This document shows positions 8,618-18,026 of a DNA stretch of 64,000 bases, piece after piece. The notes beneath the pieces are model-generated. The model saw only the letters and a program-made list of their open reading frames with translations, ran no database searches and had not been told where the DNA came from. Position 1 is the stretch's first letter. Every line of letters begins with the position of its first letter. The translations under genes and the position numbers were made by a program. The DNA comes from Anaeromyxobacter oryzisoli (GTDB lineage: Bacteria > Myxococcota > Myxococcia > Myxococcales > Anaeromyxobacteraceae): assembly GCF_022690765.1 (NCBI RefSeq), contig NZ_JALCZA010000002.1:98292-162291 (forward strand), given 5' to 3'.

Positions 8618-9357
8618 ATAGCCTCTACGTCGGTGGTGTGGGGCTGAGCGCGCCCGGGCTTAGCGGCGCGGGTGGGGGCGGCGCCGCGGCGGACACGGGC
8701 GCACAGGCGCTGCCGCCGGCGCTGCGGCGCCGGGCGAGCCCGCTCAGCTTGCTCGTGTGCGATGCCTTGGCGCAGGCCGCCGCCGAGGCGGGCGCCGACC
8801 TCGCCGCGATCCCCGTGCTGCTCGGCAGCGCCTACGGCGAGATCGGCACCGCGGTCGAGATGATGCGCTCGTTCGGTGACGGCGCCGGCCTGCCGTCGCC
8901 GATCCGGTTCCACAACAGCGTCCACAATACCCCGGTGGCGTACGCCTCGATCGGGCGCGGCAACCGCGGCTTCTCGACGGCGCTCGCCGCCGGGCCGGAG
9001 ACGGTGGCAATGGCGCTCGTCGAGGCCGCCGCGCTCCTCGCGGAGCGCGGCGGGGACGCGCTGGTCGTGTTCGCCGACGAGCCTTTGCCGGAGCCGTTCG
9101 CGCCCGCGCGGCCCTGGGTGGCCGCGGCGGCGGCCCTCCACCTCGCCACCGCGCCGCTCGCCTCGCCCCGCGCGCGGCTTGGGGTGCCCCGGCGCGGGTC
9201 CGCCGCGGCCGCGGCACTCGCCCCCGCCCTCGAGGCACACCCCTGCGCCGGCGCGTTCGCGCTGGTCGAGGCAGTGCGGCGCGGCCGCTCCGGGCCGGTG
9301 TCGATCGGGCCGCCCCCCGACGGCTGGGTGGTCGAGGTGGAGGCCGGGGCTTCATGA
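8614..9357 (+). CDS. Beta-ketoacyl synthase chain-length-factor-like protein
   Basis: A 247-residue protein of the small ketosynthase-like family (Pfam ketoacyl-synt_2 type) found in aryl polyene and flexirubin loci. The region that would hold the catalytic cysteine reads FSTALAAGPETVA, with no cysteine in place, so it is probably non-catalytic. It likely pairs with the preceding ketosynthase and sets chain length or specificity, as chain length factors do in type II polyketide systems. GTG at 8614 overlaps the preceding stop, and the stop overlaps the dehydratase ATG, so translation is coupled on both sides. Confidence 0.8.
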   Translation: MNSLYVGGVGLSAPGLSGAGGGGAAADTGAQALPPALRRRASPLSLLVCDALAQAAAEAGADLAAIPVLLGSAYGEIGTAVEMMRSFGDGAGLPSPIRFHNSVHNTPVAYASIGRGNRGFSTALAAGPETVAMALVEAAALLAERGGDALVVFADEPLPEPFAPARPWVAAAAALHLATAPLASPRARLGVPRRGSAAAAALAPALEAHPCAGAFALVEAVRRGRSGPVSIGPPPDGWVVEVEAGAS

Positions 9358-9791
9358 CTGCGCTGCCGCCCATCGAGGAGCTCGTACCGCACCGCGGGCG
9401 GATGCTCCTGCTCGACGAGCTGGTCGCCTTCGACGGCCAGCGCGCCCTATGCCGCGTCCGGCTGCAGCGAGACTCGACCTTCGTCGAGGGCGGCGCCGTG
9501 GACGCAGTGATCGCGCTCGAGTACATGGCGCAGGCGGTGGCGGCTTTCGCCGGGATGCGCGGCCGCGCCGCCGGCCGGCCCCCCCGGATCGGATTCCTGC
9601 TCGGCACGCGCGAGCTCGTGCTGTCAGTGGACCGCTTCGCGGTGGGGGACGAGCTCATGGTCGAGGTCGCCCACGTCTGGGGCGAGGATCAGCTCGGCGT
9701 CTTCGATTGCACCGTGTCGCGTGGCGGCGAGAAGGTCGCTTCGGCGGCGCTGAACGTGTACCAGGGTCCCATCGAGGAGCGAACCTCATGA
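9354..9791 (+). CDS. 3-hydroxyacyl-ACP dehydratase, HotDog family (ApeP-like)
   Basis: A 145-residue single HotDog domain. It starts with the family signature PHRGRMLLLDEL and has the long central helix ALEYMAQAVAAFAG. It would dehydrate 3-hydroxyacyl-ACP to the conjugated enoyl form; with no enoyl reductase in the locus, the double bonds would be kept and a polyene would form. It overlaps both neighbours by four bases (ATGA). Confidence 0.85.
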   Translation: MTALPPIEELVPHRGRMLLLDELVAFDGQRALCRVRLQRDSTFVEGGAVDAVIALEYMAQAVAAFAGMRGRAAGRPPRIGFLLGTRELVLSVDRFAVGDELMVEVAHVWGEDQLGVFDCTVSRGGEKVASAALNVYQGPIEERTS

Positions 9792-10513
9792 AGCCTCGCG
9801 CGCTCGTCACCGGGGGCAGCCGGGGCATCGGCGCCGCCATCGCGGTCGCACTCGCCCGCGCCGGCCATCCGATCGTCCTCAACTATAAGTCGAACGACGC
9901 CGCGGCACGCGCCACGCAGGCCGCCATCGAGGCGGCGGGCGGCTCAGTGGAGCTGGCCCGCTTCGACGTCGCGGACGCGGCCGCAGCCACGGCGGCGGTG
10001 GAGCGGCTCGCTGCCGACGAGGAGCACCCCATCGGCGTGCTCGTCAACAACGCCGGCGTCGCGCGCGACGCGGCGTTCCCCGCCCTCGAGAGCGAGGACT
10101 GGGAGCAGGTCACGCGGACCACGCTCGACGGGTTCTTCCACGTGACCCGCCCGCTCGTCATGCCGATGGTCCGACGCCGCTGGGGGCGGATCATCAACGT
10201 CTCCTCCGTCTCGGGCGTGATGGGCAACCGCGGCCAGGTGAACTACGCGGCGGCGAAGGCGGGTCTCATCGGGGCGACGCGGGCCCTCGCCTACGAGGTG
10301 GCTCACCGGGGCGTGACGGTGAATGCGATCGCGCCCGGGCTGATCGAGACCGACATGACGGCCCGCGTCCCGCGAGACGAGATCCTGAAGCTCATCCCGA
10401 TGCGTCGCTTTGGGCGGCCGGAAGAGGTCGCGGCGCTTGCGGCGTACCTGGCGGGCGACGAGGCCGCATACGTCACCGGGCAGGTCATCGGCATCAACGG
10501 TGGGCTCGCCTGA
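9788..10513 (+). CDS. fabG: 3-oxoacyl-ACP reductase (FabG/ApeQ-like)
   Basis: A 241-residue short-chain dehydrogenase. The NADP(H)-binding TGGSRGIG is at residues 8-15, NNAG at 87-90, and the catalytic Ser140-Tyr153-Lys157 is present (NVSS, NYAAAK). The C-terminus VIGINGG is typical of FabG. It reduces 3-ketoacyl-ACP in the cycle with the flanking ketosynthases and dehydratase. The ATG overlaps the preceding stop as ATGA. Confidence 0.92.
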   Translation: MKPRALVTGGSRGIGAAIAVALARAGHPIVLNYKSNDAAARATQAAIEAAGGSVELARFDVADAAAATAAVERLAADEEHPIGVLVNNAGVARDAAFPALESEDWEQVTRTTLDGFFHVTRPLVMPMVRRRWGRIINVSSVSGVMGNRGQVNYAAAKAGLIGATRALAYEVAHRGVTVNAIAPGLIETDMTARVPRDEILKLIPMRRFGRPEEVAALAAYLAGDEAAYVTGQVIGINGGLA

Positions 10514-10542
10514 GCGGCGGCCAGAATCGAGGATCGGAGCGC

Positions 10543-11769
10543 ATGGGCGGGCATCGCGTCGTCATCACGGGCGTCGGCGTCACAAGCCCGATCGGCAACT
10601 CGCTGGACGAGATCTCCGCCGCGCTCCGCGAGGGGAGGAGCGGCGTGCGCCAAATCCCGGCGCTGGGCGAGATCGCCAACATGAAGACGCGGCTAGGCGC
10701 ACCGGCCGAGGTCGACCTCTCGCCGTTCCCCAAGAAGCGGACGCGCACCATGGGGCGGGTGGCGCTGCTCTCCACGTTCGCGACCCAGAACGCGATCGCG
10801 GACGCCGGGCTCGACCCGGAGCGGCTCTCGTCCGGCCACGTTGGTCTTGCGTACGGCTCGACGGGCGGGACAAGTGCGGCCGTGGTCGACTTTGTCGAGA
10901 AGCTCTACTTCAACCGCAGCCTCGACGCGATCCAGTCGGCCACCTACCTCAAGTTTATGAGCCACACCTGCGCCGCCAACCTGGCGCAGTACTTCGCCAT
11001 CCGCGGCCGGGTGGTGACGACCTGCTCGGCCTGCGTCTCGGGAAGCCAGGCCATCGGCGCCGGATACGAGGCGGTGCGGGGCGGCCAGCAGGAGGTCATG
11101 ATCTGCGGCGGGGCCGAGGAGATGGACGTCGTCCACGCAGCCATCTTCGATGTGATGTATGCCGCCTCAAGCCGTTACAACGATCAGCCCACCGAGTCGC
11201 CGCGCCCGTTCGACGCCGACCGCGACGGCCTAGTGGTCGGCGAGGGCGCCGCGACGCTCGTGCTCGAGCGCTACGATCACGCCCGGGCGCGCGGCGCGCG
11301 CGTGTACGGCGAGATCGTCGGGTTCGCCACCAACTGCGACGGGTTGCACATGACGGCGCCGTCCGAGGATGGCATGGCGCGGGTCATCGAGCTCGCGCTT
11401 GCCGACGCGCAGCTCGCGCCCGACCGGATCGACTACGTAAACGCCCACGCCACCGCGACCGACCTCGGTGACGTCTGCGAGAGCCGTGCCGTGCTGCGGA
11501 CGCTCGGTGCGAAAGTCCCGATCTCCTCGACGAAGGGTTTCACCGGGCACACCCTCGGCGCGTGCGGCGCGATCGAGTCGCTGTTTTGCCTTGCTATGAT
11601 ACGCGACGGCTTTCTCGCGCCCAACCGCAACCTCGCCCGCCCGCACCCGGACTGCGCCTCCCTCGACTACGTCATCGGCGCGCCGCGCGCGGCGGGGCCA
11701 GCGCTCGTCATGAACAACAACTTCGCCTTCGCCGGGATCAACACCTCGCTCGTCTTCAAGGCCGTCTAG
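10543..11769 (+). CDS. Beta-ketoacyl-ACP synthase II family (FabF/ApeO- or ApeR-like)
   Basis: A 408-residue condensing enzyme with a complete triad: C164 (TTCSACVSG), H302 (NAHATAT) and H336 (KGFTGHTLGACG). It is the last gene of the rightward operon, 29 bases after the reductase, with a GGAG-type ribosome site before ATG 10543. In APE systems one ketosynthase starts and the other extends the chain; which is which is not visible here. The gene ends at the border with the defence island. Confidence 0.92.
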   Translation: MGGHRVVITGVGVTSPIGNSLDEISAALREGRSGVRQIPALGEIANMKTRLGAPAEVDLSPFPKKRTRTMGRVALLSTFATQNAIADAGLDPERLSSGHVGLAYGSTGGTSAAVVDFVEKLYFNRSLDAIQSATYLKFMSHTCAANLAQYFAIRGRVVTTCSACVSGSQAIGAGYEAVRGGQQEVMICGGAEEMDVVHAAIFDVMYAASSRYNDQPTESPRPFDADRDGLVVGEGAATLVLERYDHARARGARVYGEIVGFATNCDGLHMTAPSEDGMARVIELALADAQLAPDRIDYVNAHATATDLGDVCESRAVLRTLGAKVPISSTKGFTGHTLGACGAIESLFCLAMIRDGFLAPNRNLARPHPDCASLDYVIGAPRAAGPALVMNNNFAFAGINTSLVFKAV

Positions 11770-12007
11770 CTATCGTGTCACGACGTCGTTCATTGATCAC
11801 TGCTGGACGGTTGTTGCCGGATGTCTGCAGCGCGGGCTTGAGTTATCCGGTGCGGAAACGGTGCTCGTCACGGAAACGGCGTGCCGCGCGGCTGGCGCAC
11901 CCTGCTGCGAGTACCACTGCGAGTGGCACGGGGCGACGGGCGACGAACATAGCCGATCGGGCGACGTCGACGACGGTGAGCCCACGGTTCGGTAGCGAGC
12001 GCGACCG

Positions 12008-13480
12008 TCAAGTCGTCATCTGTCTCAGTCGCTCTGTGAGCTTCACGAGCGCGAGCGTGTCCCGTTCGCAGTACGCGAGCAACTGCTTCCGAAGCGTCCT
12101 GCGCTCCGGTGCTGTGATCGAATCAGGCGCTAGGATGAGCGCCTCGAGAGCGGTCGATGCCGCGTCGCCGTCGGCGATCTCGAGATCGTCGTAGGAGAGC
12201 GCGGGCACGAGCGCGGGCAGGACGGCCTTCAGACCGAATCCGCCATGAAACGCGGGATGGTAGACGTGATCGCGCACGATCGGAAGCAGGTCCACGAGCC
12301 GGCCGCGGATCGTGCGGAGCGGCTTCTTGAGCTTCGGGACCACTTCCGCCAGGTGCTCGAGGCACCTCGCCTCGAACCCAGCGTTGTAAGCGACCACCGT
12401 CCGGGTGTTCCCGCACGCACGTACGACCGCCTCGGCTAGCAGGGGCCGGGGATCGTCGGCATCCTCGGCGAGGTGCTCGTAGTGCTCGGCTCGGCCGCGC
12501 GCGCCAGCGACGTGGCAGCTCACCTGGACCGGCACGGTCTCGTAGGGATGGCAACCGTTCCAGACCGGCACGGCCGGGTTGATCGATTCGAAGTCGAGGA
12601 ACGCGGCGGGGTACTCGATGGCTGCGAGCGCGTCCGCGAGTCCGTTCTCGACGACGAGCTCGCCCGCCTTGACGGCGCGAACCTGTCGCGCCGCGACGTC
12701 CGACAGACGGACATCCTCTGGAAGTTCGTGGATCGTCTCGATGCCCGCCCCGATGAATTCGGCGAGCCGCTTCGCGTGAAGGCGATAGAGAGTCGAAACG
12801 TGGTGCTCGGGCAGCTCGGGATGGCAACGCTGCGCGAAGGGGCAGTCGTACGGTGAGCTGCACTGTGCCCCGGGCTCGATTTCCGGGAGCTTGCCGTCGA
12901 GCGTGGCACGCATGTTCCGGACCTGCCCCGGGATCGCTGGGATCAGCTCCTCGACATCGTTGGTCACGTCCTCGCGAACGAAGAGGTTGTCCAGGTTAGG
13001 GTAAGCGCAGTCGCGGTTAAGGTGCATCAGCTCCGCGCGACGGACGTCCACGCCCGATGCTCGCGCGGCGTAGAGCTGGACAGCGACATCGGGCAGGAAC
13101 TGATCCTTCACGTCGAGCGTGGCCTTCACCTCGACAAGGCCCCAGCCGCGCCTCTGCCTCTCGAGCACGTCCAGCGCCGCGAACACGCCGCGCGCGGCGA
13201 AACTCGCCTCGAACACCACGTTCGCGCCGTCTCGGAGCGCTGCGGCTGTGGCCTCGAGGCGTTCGGTGACCTTCCACGGCTCGAAGTCGATCAGCGTTCC
13301 GACCGCGAAGCGCTCGCGCGCGAGCTCGCCGACGCGATGGCCGCGATCGAAGATGGCCTGCAACCGACCGTCGGGGTTGAGCTCAGGCGCGTCGGGCTCG
13401 TGGACCTCCCACCACAGTCGGCGCAGACACTGAAGGCCGACGCAGAAGCGGGACTTGGAGATGTTGCGGCGGCGCGGCAT
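12008..13480 (-). CDS. DUF2779 family nuclease: Cas4-like PD-(D/E)XK domain plus DnaQ-like exonuclease domain
   Basis: A 490-residue protein. The N-terminal half looks like a Cas4/RecB nuclease: a cysteine pair (FCVGLQC), the EVK catalytic motif near 116 followed by a glutamine-containing helix (DVAVQLYAA), and a second cysteine group (CSSPYDCPFAQRC), together suggesting an Fe-S cluster. The C-terminal half has a DnaQ-type exonuclease pattern: FLDFES near 297, VAYNAGFE, and YCERDTLALV at the end. The start was placed at ATG 13480 because the family begins with the basic MPRRRNISKSRF segment. It faces the lipid locus tail to tail and is divergent from the next gene. Its exact role is unknown; it marks the left edge of the defence island. 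Confidence 0.75.
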   Translation of the reverse strand: MPRRRNISKSRFCVGLQCLRRLWWEVHEPDAPELNPDGRLQAIFDRGHRVGELARERFAVGTLIDFEPWKVTERLEATAAALRDGANVVFEASFAARGVFAALDVLERQRRGWGLVEVKATLDVKDQFLPDVAVQLYAARASGVDVRRAELMHLNRDCAYPNLDNLFVREDVTNDVEELIPAIPGQVRNMRATLDGKLPEIEPGAQCSSPYDCPFAQRCHPELPEHHVSTLYRLHAKRLAEFIGAGIETIHELPEDVRLSDVAARQVRAVKAGELVVENGLADALAAIEYPAAFLDFESINPAVPVWNGCHPYETVPVQVSCHVAGARGRAEHYEHLAEDADDPRPLLAEAVVRACGNTRTVVAYNAGFEARCLEHLAEVVPKLKKPLRTIRGRLVDLLPIVRDHVYHPAFHGGFGLKAVLPALVPALSYDDLEIADGDAASTALEALILAPDSITAPERRTLRKQLLAYCERDTLALVKLTERLRQMTT

Positions 13481-13669
13481 TCGGAAGACAGCGTACACCG
13501 TGGGCCGACACGCGCGCCCCGGTGAGGAGGCCCTCGGCCAAGATGCCGCAGTTGTCTGAAGCACGACGCGAAGCTGGCGACAACCGCGATCAAGCCCTCG
13601 GCGTTCTCACGATGCTACGCTGACTATGCTGCCGCGGTGGCGGGCGAAGCACCAGCCAGAGGTTCAAAG

Positions 13670-14869
13670 ATGAAGCGAACTGTGAGTCCGCTGCTTTTCA
13701 CCGCGAGCGTTTTTCAGACCGGTGCCAAGTCTTCTCAGGTTGCCTACGAAAGACGGACGGCTGCACAGCTAAAGCTCAAAGAAGACTGGTTCCAGAACGC
13801 GATCGCGACGAATCCTCGCCTCGTAATCGAGCCCTGCATCGAGGCAGGCCTCACAGACGAGAACTGGTGGTTTTGGGGCCGCGAGGTTGAGACGGAGGTC
13901 GGTCCGATCGACGTCTTGCTCGTCTCTGAATCAGGACGCGTCTGCATCGTGGAGACGAAGCTCGCGTACAACCCCGAGGGGCGCAGGAAAGTCGTCGCTC
14001 AGCTTCTCGACTACGCAGCTCACCTTGCGGAACTCCGCTCTGACCAGCTACCCGGGCTGCCCGCGGACTCCGGGATCACGGTTCATCAGGTGGAGCGGCG
14101 GATCGAGGAGGCCGACTTCCTCCTCGTCGTCGCCGGTGACAGCCTAGACTCGCGCGCCGTGAAGCTCAGCCAGGCGTTCCTTGCGCAGCACATGCTTAGC
14201 ACGTGGGATCTGGCGCTGGTCGAGCTATCGATCTTCGAGCCGCTCGTGAAGAACGGGGGCGCTGGGTACCTCCTCGTTCCGCACCTCCGCGGACTGCTCG
14301 AACACGAGATCCGGCAAGTACTGAAGGTCACGGTCGACTCCGACGGGCGCCATCGAGCGGCCATCTCCGGTGGGACCCCGCAGGCGGCGAGCGTCTCCGC
14401 GCCGCGCGTAGCCGCTGCCGCACCCCTGCTTGAGGACGCCAGCGCCGAGCCGGCGTGGTCTGTCCCGCAGTTCTTCGCAGAGCTCGACGCAGGAGCGGTG
14501 CCAGAGGCCGTGAAGCGATTCGGGCGCGGGCTTCGCACCCTCATCCAGCGCCACCCGACCATCCAGTTGGAGGGCGGGGAGGGGAAGTACGGAACCCTTC
14601 TCCTGAAGAAGAACCAGGCCACCATTCTGAAGCTCTGCCTGGACCGCTTTATCAAGCTGACTCCGCGGTCGTTCCCGACCGCCCTCGGTGACAGAGCGGC
14701 GCTCACTTACATGGACGGCCTCCGTAAGCTCTATCCCGAGCTGATGGCGAACCAGAGTCAGCCGTTGATCTGGCACTCGAAGCCGGAAGCTCGCCTTGAA
14801 GAGCTGCTCGCGCTCGTCGATCGAGTGCTCGAGCAGTCCGAGACCGAGCGTCTTCCCGGGACGCGGTAG
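13670..14869 (+). CDS. PD-(D/E)XK nuclease-like protein at the head of the DISARM operon
   Basis: A 399-residue protein I cannot assign to a named family. An N-terminal PD-(D/E)XK core is visible: E74/E76, D81 in PIDVLL, and the E95-T-K97 motif after a beta strand (RVCIVETKL), followed by a helix with Q104-like spacing (VVAQLLDYAAHL). This arrangement resembles NucS-type or Mrr-like nucleases. The C-terminal ~150 residues contain a separate region ending in an acidic-aromatic domain. ATG 13670 was preferred because AGAGG lies 8 bases upstream. The stop is 10 bases before drmD, so it is probably co-transcribed with DISARM and may be an accessory nuclease of it. Confidence 0.6.
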   Translation: MKRTVSPLLFTASVFQTGAKSSQVAYERRTAAQLKLKEDWFQNAIATNPRLVIEPCIEAGLTDENWWFWGREVETEVGPIDVLLVSESGRVCIVETKLAYNPEGRRKVVAQLLDYAAHLAELRSDQLPGLPADSGITVHQVERRIEEADFLLVVAGDSLDSRAVKLSQAFLAQHMLSTWDLALVELSIFEPLVKNGGAGYLLVPHLRGLLEHEIRQVLKVTVDSDGRHRAAISGGTPQAASVSAPRVAAAAPLLEDASAEPAWSVPQFFAELDAGAVPEAVKRFGRGLRTLIQRHPTIQLEGGEGKYGTLLLKKNQATILKLCLDRFIKLTPRSFPTALGDRAALTYMDGLRKLYPELMANQSQPLIWHSKPEARLEELLALVDRVLEQSETERLPGTR

Positions 14870-14879
14870 GATTCCACCG

Positions 14880-17800
14880 ATGCCCGTGTCCGATCTCGCC
14901 CCCGGCCAGCTCGTCCAAGTCCGCCAGCGCCGTTACGTCGTCCAGGAGATCGCGGAGAGCGCCCTTCCGCCTCCGCCTCTCAAGGTTCCCCGTCCGCCGC
15001 AGCACCTCGTACAACTCTCGTCCGTCGACGACGATGGCCACGGGGAGGAGCTGCGCGTCATCTGGGAGCTCGAGCCTGGCGCCCGCGTGATCGGGGAGGA
15101 AACGCTCCCCGAGCCGAAAGGTTTCGATGAGCCGCGCCGCCTGGACGCCTTCCTCGACGCGATCCGCTGGGGAGCGGTGGCCTCCGCGGACCAGAAGCAC
15201 CTCCACGCGCCGTACCGGAGTGGCATCCAGATCGAGGACTACCAGCTCGATCCGGTCGTCCGCGCGCTCCAGATGCCGCGCGCGAACCTGCTCGTCGCGG
15301 ACGACGTCGGCCTCGGGAAGACCATCGAAGCGGGCCTCGTCGTGCAGGAGCTGCTGCTCCGGCACCGCGCCCGCAGCGTCCTCGTGGTTTGCCCGGCCGG
15401 ACTGCAGCTCCAGTGGCGCGATCAGATGCGCGACAAGTTCGGGCTCGAGTTCAGGATCGTCGATTCGGACCTCCTGAAGGAGCTCCGCCGTACGCGCGGC
15501 CTCCACGTCAACCCTTGGACTCACTTCCCGCGCCTCGTCACGTCCATCGACTTTTTGAAGCGCGACCGGCCGCTCCGGCTCTTCCGCGAGGTCCTCCCGG
15601 CCGAGGGAGAAGCTGCGTTTCCCCGCCGCTTCGACTTGCTCATCGTGGACGAGGCACACAACGTGGCGCCTTCCGGCTCGGGCAACTACGCGATCGATTC
15701 GCTCCGGACGCAGGCCGTTCGAGCGCTCGTCCCGCACTTCGAGCACAAGCTCTTCCTCACGGCGACACCTCACAACGGATACAGCGAGAGCTTCCAGGCC
15801 TTGCTCGAGCTCGTAGACGACCAGCGCTTCCACCGGGGCGCTCCCATCGACCAGCGCCAGCTCGGCACGATCATGGTCCGGCGGCTCAAGTCCGAGCTTC
15901 CGCCGCTGTGGGACGGTACCCCGCGCTTCCCGAAGCGCGAGCTCACTGCCATCGAGGTGGACTTCCCGAAGGAGGAGCGCCAGGCGCACGACGATCTCGC
16001 GCGTTACGCCGAGCTGCGGACGGTGGGCGCGGCGGCGCCGGCCGAAGTCTTCGCGCTGCAGTTCGTCCTGAAGCTCCTGAAGAAGCGCCTCTTCTCGTCG
16101 CCCGCGGCGTTCCGCCGAACGCTCGCGAAGCACGTTGCTTCGTTGGGGCGGAAGGCGACCGAGGCCTCGCTGGCGGCACTCCAGCGCGAGGCGGCCGGCG
16201 TGGACGAGGAGTTTGCTGACGACGAGGCGTGGGAGGAGGCCGCGGAGGACGCGGTGGCACTCGCAACGGGCGCGCTCGCGGACCTCGACGGCGAGGCGCA
16301 GAGTCTTCTCGAGCGGCTGCGAAAGTGGGCCGATAAGGCGGACTCGAAGCCGGACGCCCGGGCCAAGGCGCTCGTCGCGTGGCTAGAGGAAACCGTGAAA
16401 CCGGCAGGCGCCTGGAGCGACCGGCGCGCCATCGTGTTCACCGAGTACCGAGACACACAGCGCTGGCTGCACGGCATCCTCGATCGCGCCGGACTTGGCG
16501 AGGAGGGGCGCCTCGCCATCCTGTATGGCGGGATGCCCGTCGAGGAGCGGGAGAAGGTGAAGGCGGCCTTCCAGTCGGAGGAGTCGCCAGTCCGGATCCT
16601 CCTCGCCACGGATGCAGCCTCGGAGGGCATCGACCTCCAGAACCACTGCGCACGCCTCGTCCATTACGAGATCCCTTGGAATCCGAACCGGCTCGAGCAG
16701 CGAAACGGCCGTGTCGATCGCCACGGGCAGCGCGAGAAGATCGTCCGAATCTTCCACTTCGTCGGGACGGGCTGGCGCGAAGCGGGAGCGGCGGGTCGGC
16801 CACCGGGCAGTCTGGAGGGCGATCTGGAGTTCCTCGCGCGCGCCGCGCACAAGGTGGAGACGATCCGCGAGGACCTCGGCAAGGTCGGACCGGTGATCGC
16901 CGCGCAGGTCGAGGACGCGATGCTGGGGCGCCGCACCCGGCTCGACATCGATCGCGCGGTCGCGGAAGCGGAACCCGCTCGCAGGATGCTCAAGATCGAG
17001 CGCGACGTGCGGGCCCGCGTCGCAGAGCTCGCGGCCCAGCTCCGCGAGACGAAGGAGGAGCTGGGCATCTCGCCCGAGACCGTTCAGCGGGTCGTCGAGG
17101 TCGGCCTCGCGCTCGCCGATCAGCCCCCGCTCATTCCTGCAAAGGTGAAGGGACTCTGGCCAGACCCAGAGCGAACGTCATGCCCGGTCTTCCGTTTGCC
17201 CGAGCTGCGGGGCGCATGGGTACGCTGTGCGGATGGGCTTGCGCACCCGCTCACGGAAAAGATCCGGCCAATCGTGTTCGACCATGCGTTGGCGGAAGGG
17301 CGTGAGGACGTGGTGCTGGTTCACCTCGATCATCGCCTCGTCCAGATGTGCCTCGGATTGTTGAGGGCCGAGGTGTGGCAATCCACAGGGGCTCGCCCGC
17401 TCCACCGTGTCGCTGCCCGCGTGGTCCGCAGAGAGGAACTCCCCGGACCAGCGGTCGTCGCTCACGCGAGGCTCGTGATTCTCGGCGCGGACAACCAGAA
17501 GCTCCACGAGGAGCTCGTGACCGCGGGCGGCGTTCTGACCGAAGGCCGGTTCGCCAGATTCAAGTCCAACGCCGCGCTCGCGTCGGCGCTCGAAGCCGTG
17601 ACCGACGAGGACGCACCTGCGGAGGTGAAGGAGCGGCTCAGGAAGCTCTGGCCGAAGTACCGCGATAACCTCCTATCCGCAGTCGAAGCCCGGGCGGAGG
17701 AGCGGGCCGAGAGCCTGCGCCGGGTCCTCGCCGAGCGAGCCGAGAAGGAGGCACGAGACGTCGCTGCGCTCCTCGAGGAGCTGAGGGCGGGCATCGCGAA

Positions 17801-18026
17801 GGCGCTCACCGACTCCGGCCCGCCGCAGCTCGCGCTATTCACGTCAGAGGAGAAGGACCAGCTCGAGCGGAACCGCGCCGCGATGCAGGCGCGCCTCGAC
17901 GCGATCCCCGGCGAGCTGAAGCGTGAGACCGACGCCGTTCGTCGACGCTACGCGAAGCCGGTCGCGCGGTTCTTCCCGGTGGCAGTCACCTACCTTGTGC
18001 CCGCGTCGGCGGGGAGGAGCCGCTGA
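14880..18026 (+). CDS. drmD: DISARM class 1 SNF2-like helicase DrmD
   Basis: A 1048-residue SF2 helicase of the SNF2/RapA type. Walker A is DDVGLGKTIEAGL (about 140), the DEAH box is IVDEAHN (about 254), TATPHNG is motif III, and the C-terminal lobe has TDAASEGIDLQ and the arginine finger motif NGRVDRHGQ (about 606). A coiled-coil-rich tail follows. DrmD is the signature helicase of class 1 DISARM; its order before a large adenine methyltransferase matches. The ATG at 14880 starts the conserved MPVSDLAPGQLVQVR segment. The stop overlaps the methyltransferase start by one base (TGATG). It probably uses ATP to move on DNA during restriction of unmodified phage DNA. Confidence 0.88.
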   Translation: MPVSDLAPGQLVQVRQRRYVVQEIAESALPPPPLKVPRPPQHLVQLSSVDDDGHGEELRVIWELEPGARVIGEETLPEPKGFDEPRRLDAFLDAIRWGAVASADQKHLHAPYRSGIQIEDYQLDPVVRALQMPRANLLVADDVGLGKTIEAGLVVQELLLRHRARSVLVVCPAGLQLQWRDQMRDKFGLEFRIVDSDLLKELRRTRGLHVNPWTHFPRLVTSIDFLKRDRPLRLFREVLPAEGEAAFPRRFDLLIVDEAHNVAPSGSGNYAIDSLRTQAVRALVPHFEHKLFLTATPHNGYSESFQALLELVDDQRFHRGAPIDQRQLGTIMVRRLKSELPPLWDGTPRFPKRELTAIEVDFPKEERQAHDDLARYAELRTVGAAAPAEVFALQFVLKLLKKRLFSSPAAFRRTLAKHVASLGRKATEASLAALQREAAGVDEEFADDEAWEEAAEDAVALATGALADLDGEAQSLLERLRKWADKADSKPDARAKALVAWLEETVKPAGAWSDRRAIVFTEYRDTQRWLHGILDRAGLGEEGRLAILYGGMPVEEREKVKAAFQSEESPVRILLATDAASEGIDLQNHCARLVHYEIPWNPNRLEQRNGRVDRHGQREKIVRIFHFVGTGWREAGAAGRPPGSLEGDLEFLARAAHKVETIREDLGKVGPVIAAQVEDAMLGRRTRLDIDRAVAEAEPARRMLKIERDVRARVAELAAQLRETKEELGISPETVQRVVEVGLALADQPPLIPAKVKGLWPDPERTSCPVFRLPELRGAWVRCADGLAHPLTEKIRPIVFDHALAEGREDVVLVHLDHRLVQMCLGLLRAEVWQSTGARPLHRVAARVVRREELPGPAVVAHARLVILGADNQKLHEELVTAGGVLTEGRFARFKSNAALASALEAVTDEDAPAEVKERLRKLWPKYRDNLLSAVEARAEERAESLRRVLAERAEKEARDVAALLEELRAGIAKALTDSGPPQLALFTSEEKDQLERNRAAMQARLDAIPGELKRETDAVRRRYAKPVARFFPVAVTYLVPASAGRSR

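Noticed and set aside
11770..12007. Left attachment site of the element
   Set aside because: The 238 bases between the ketosynthase and the DUF2779 gene contain no tRNA sequence and no copy of the tRNA-Pro core.
14703..16133. A 476-codon open frame antisense to drmD
   Set aside because: Its composition (rich in R, E, L, V) is the shadow of a high-GC gene; drmD has clear helicase motifs on the other strand.
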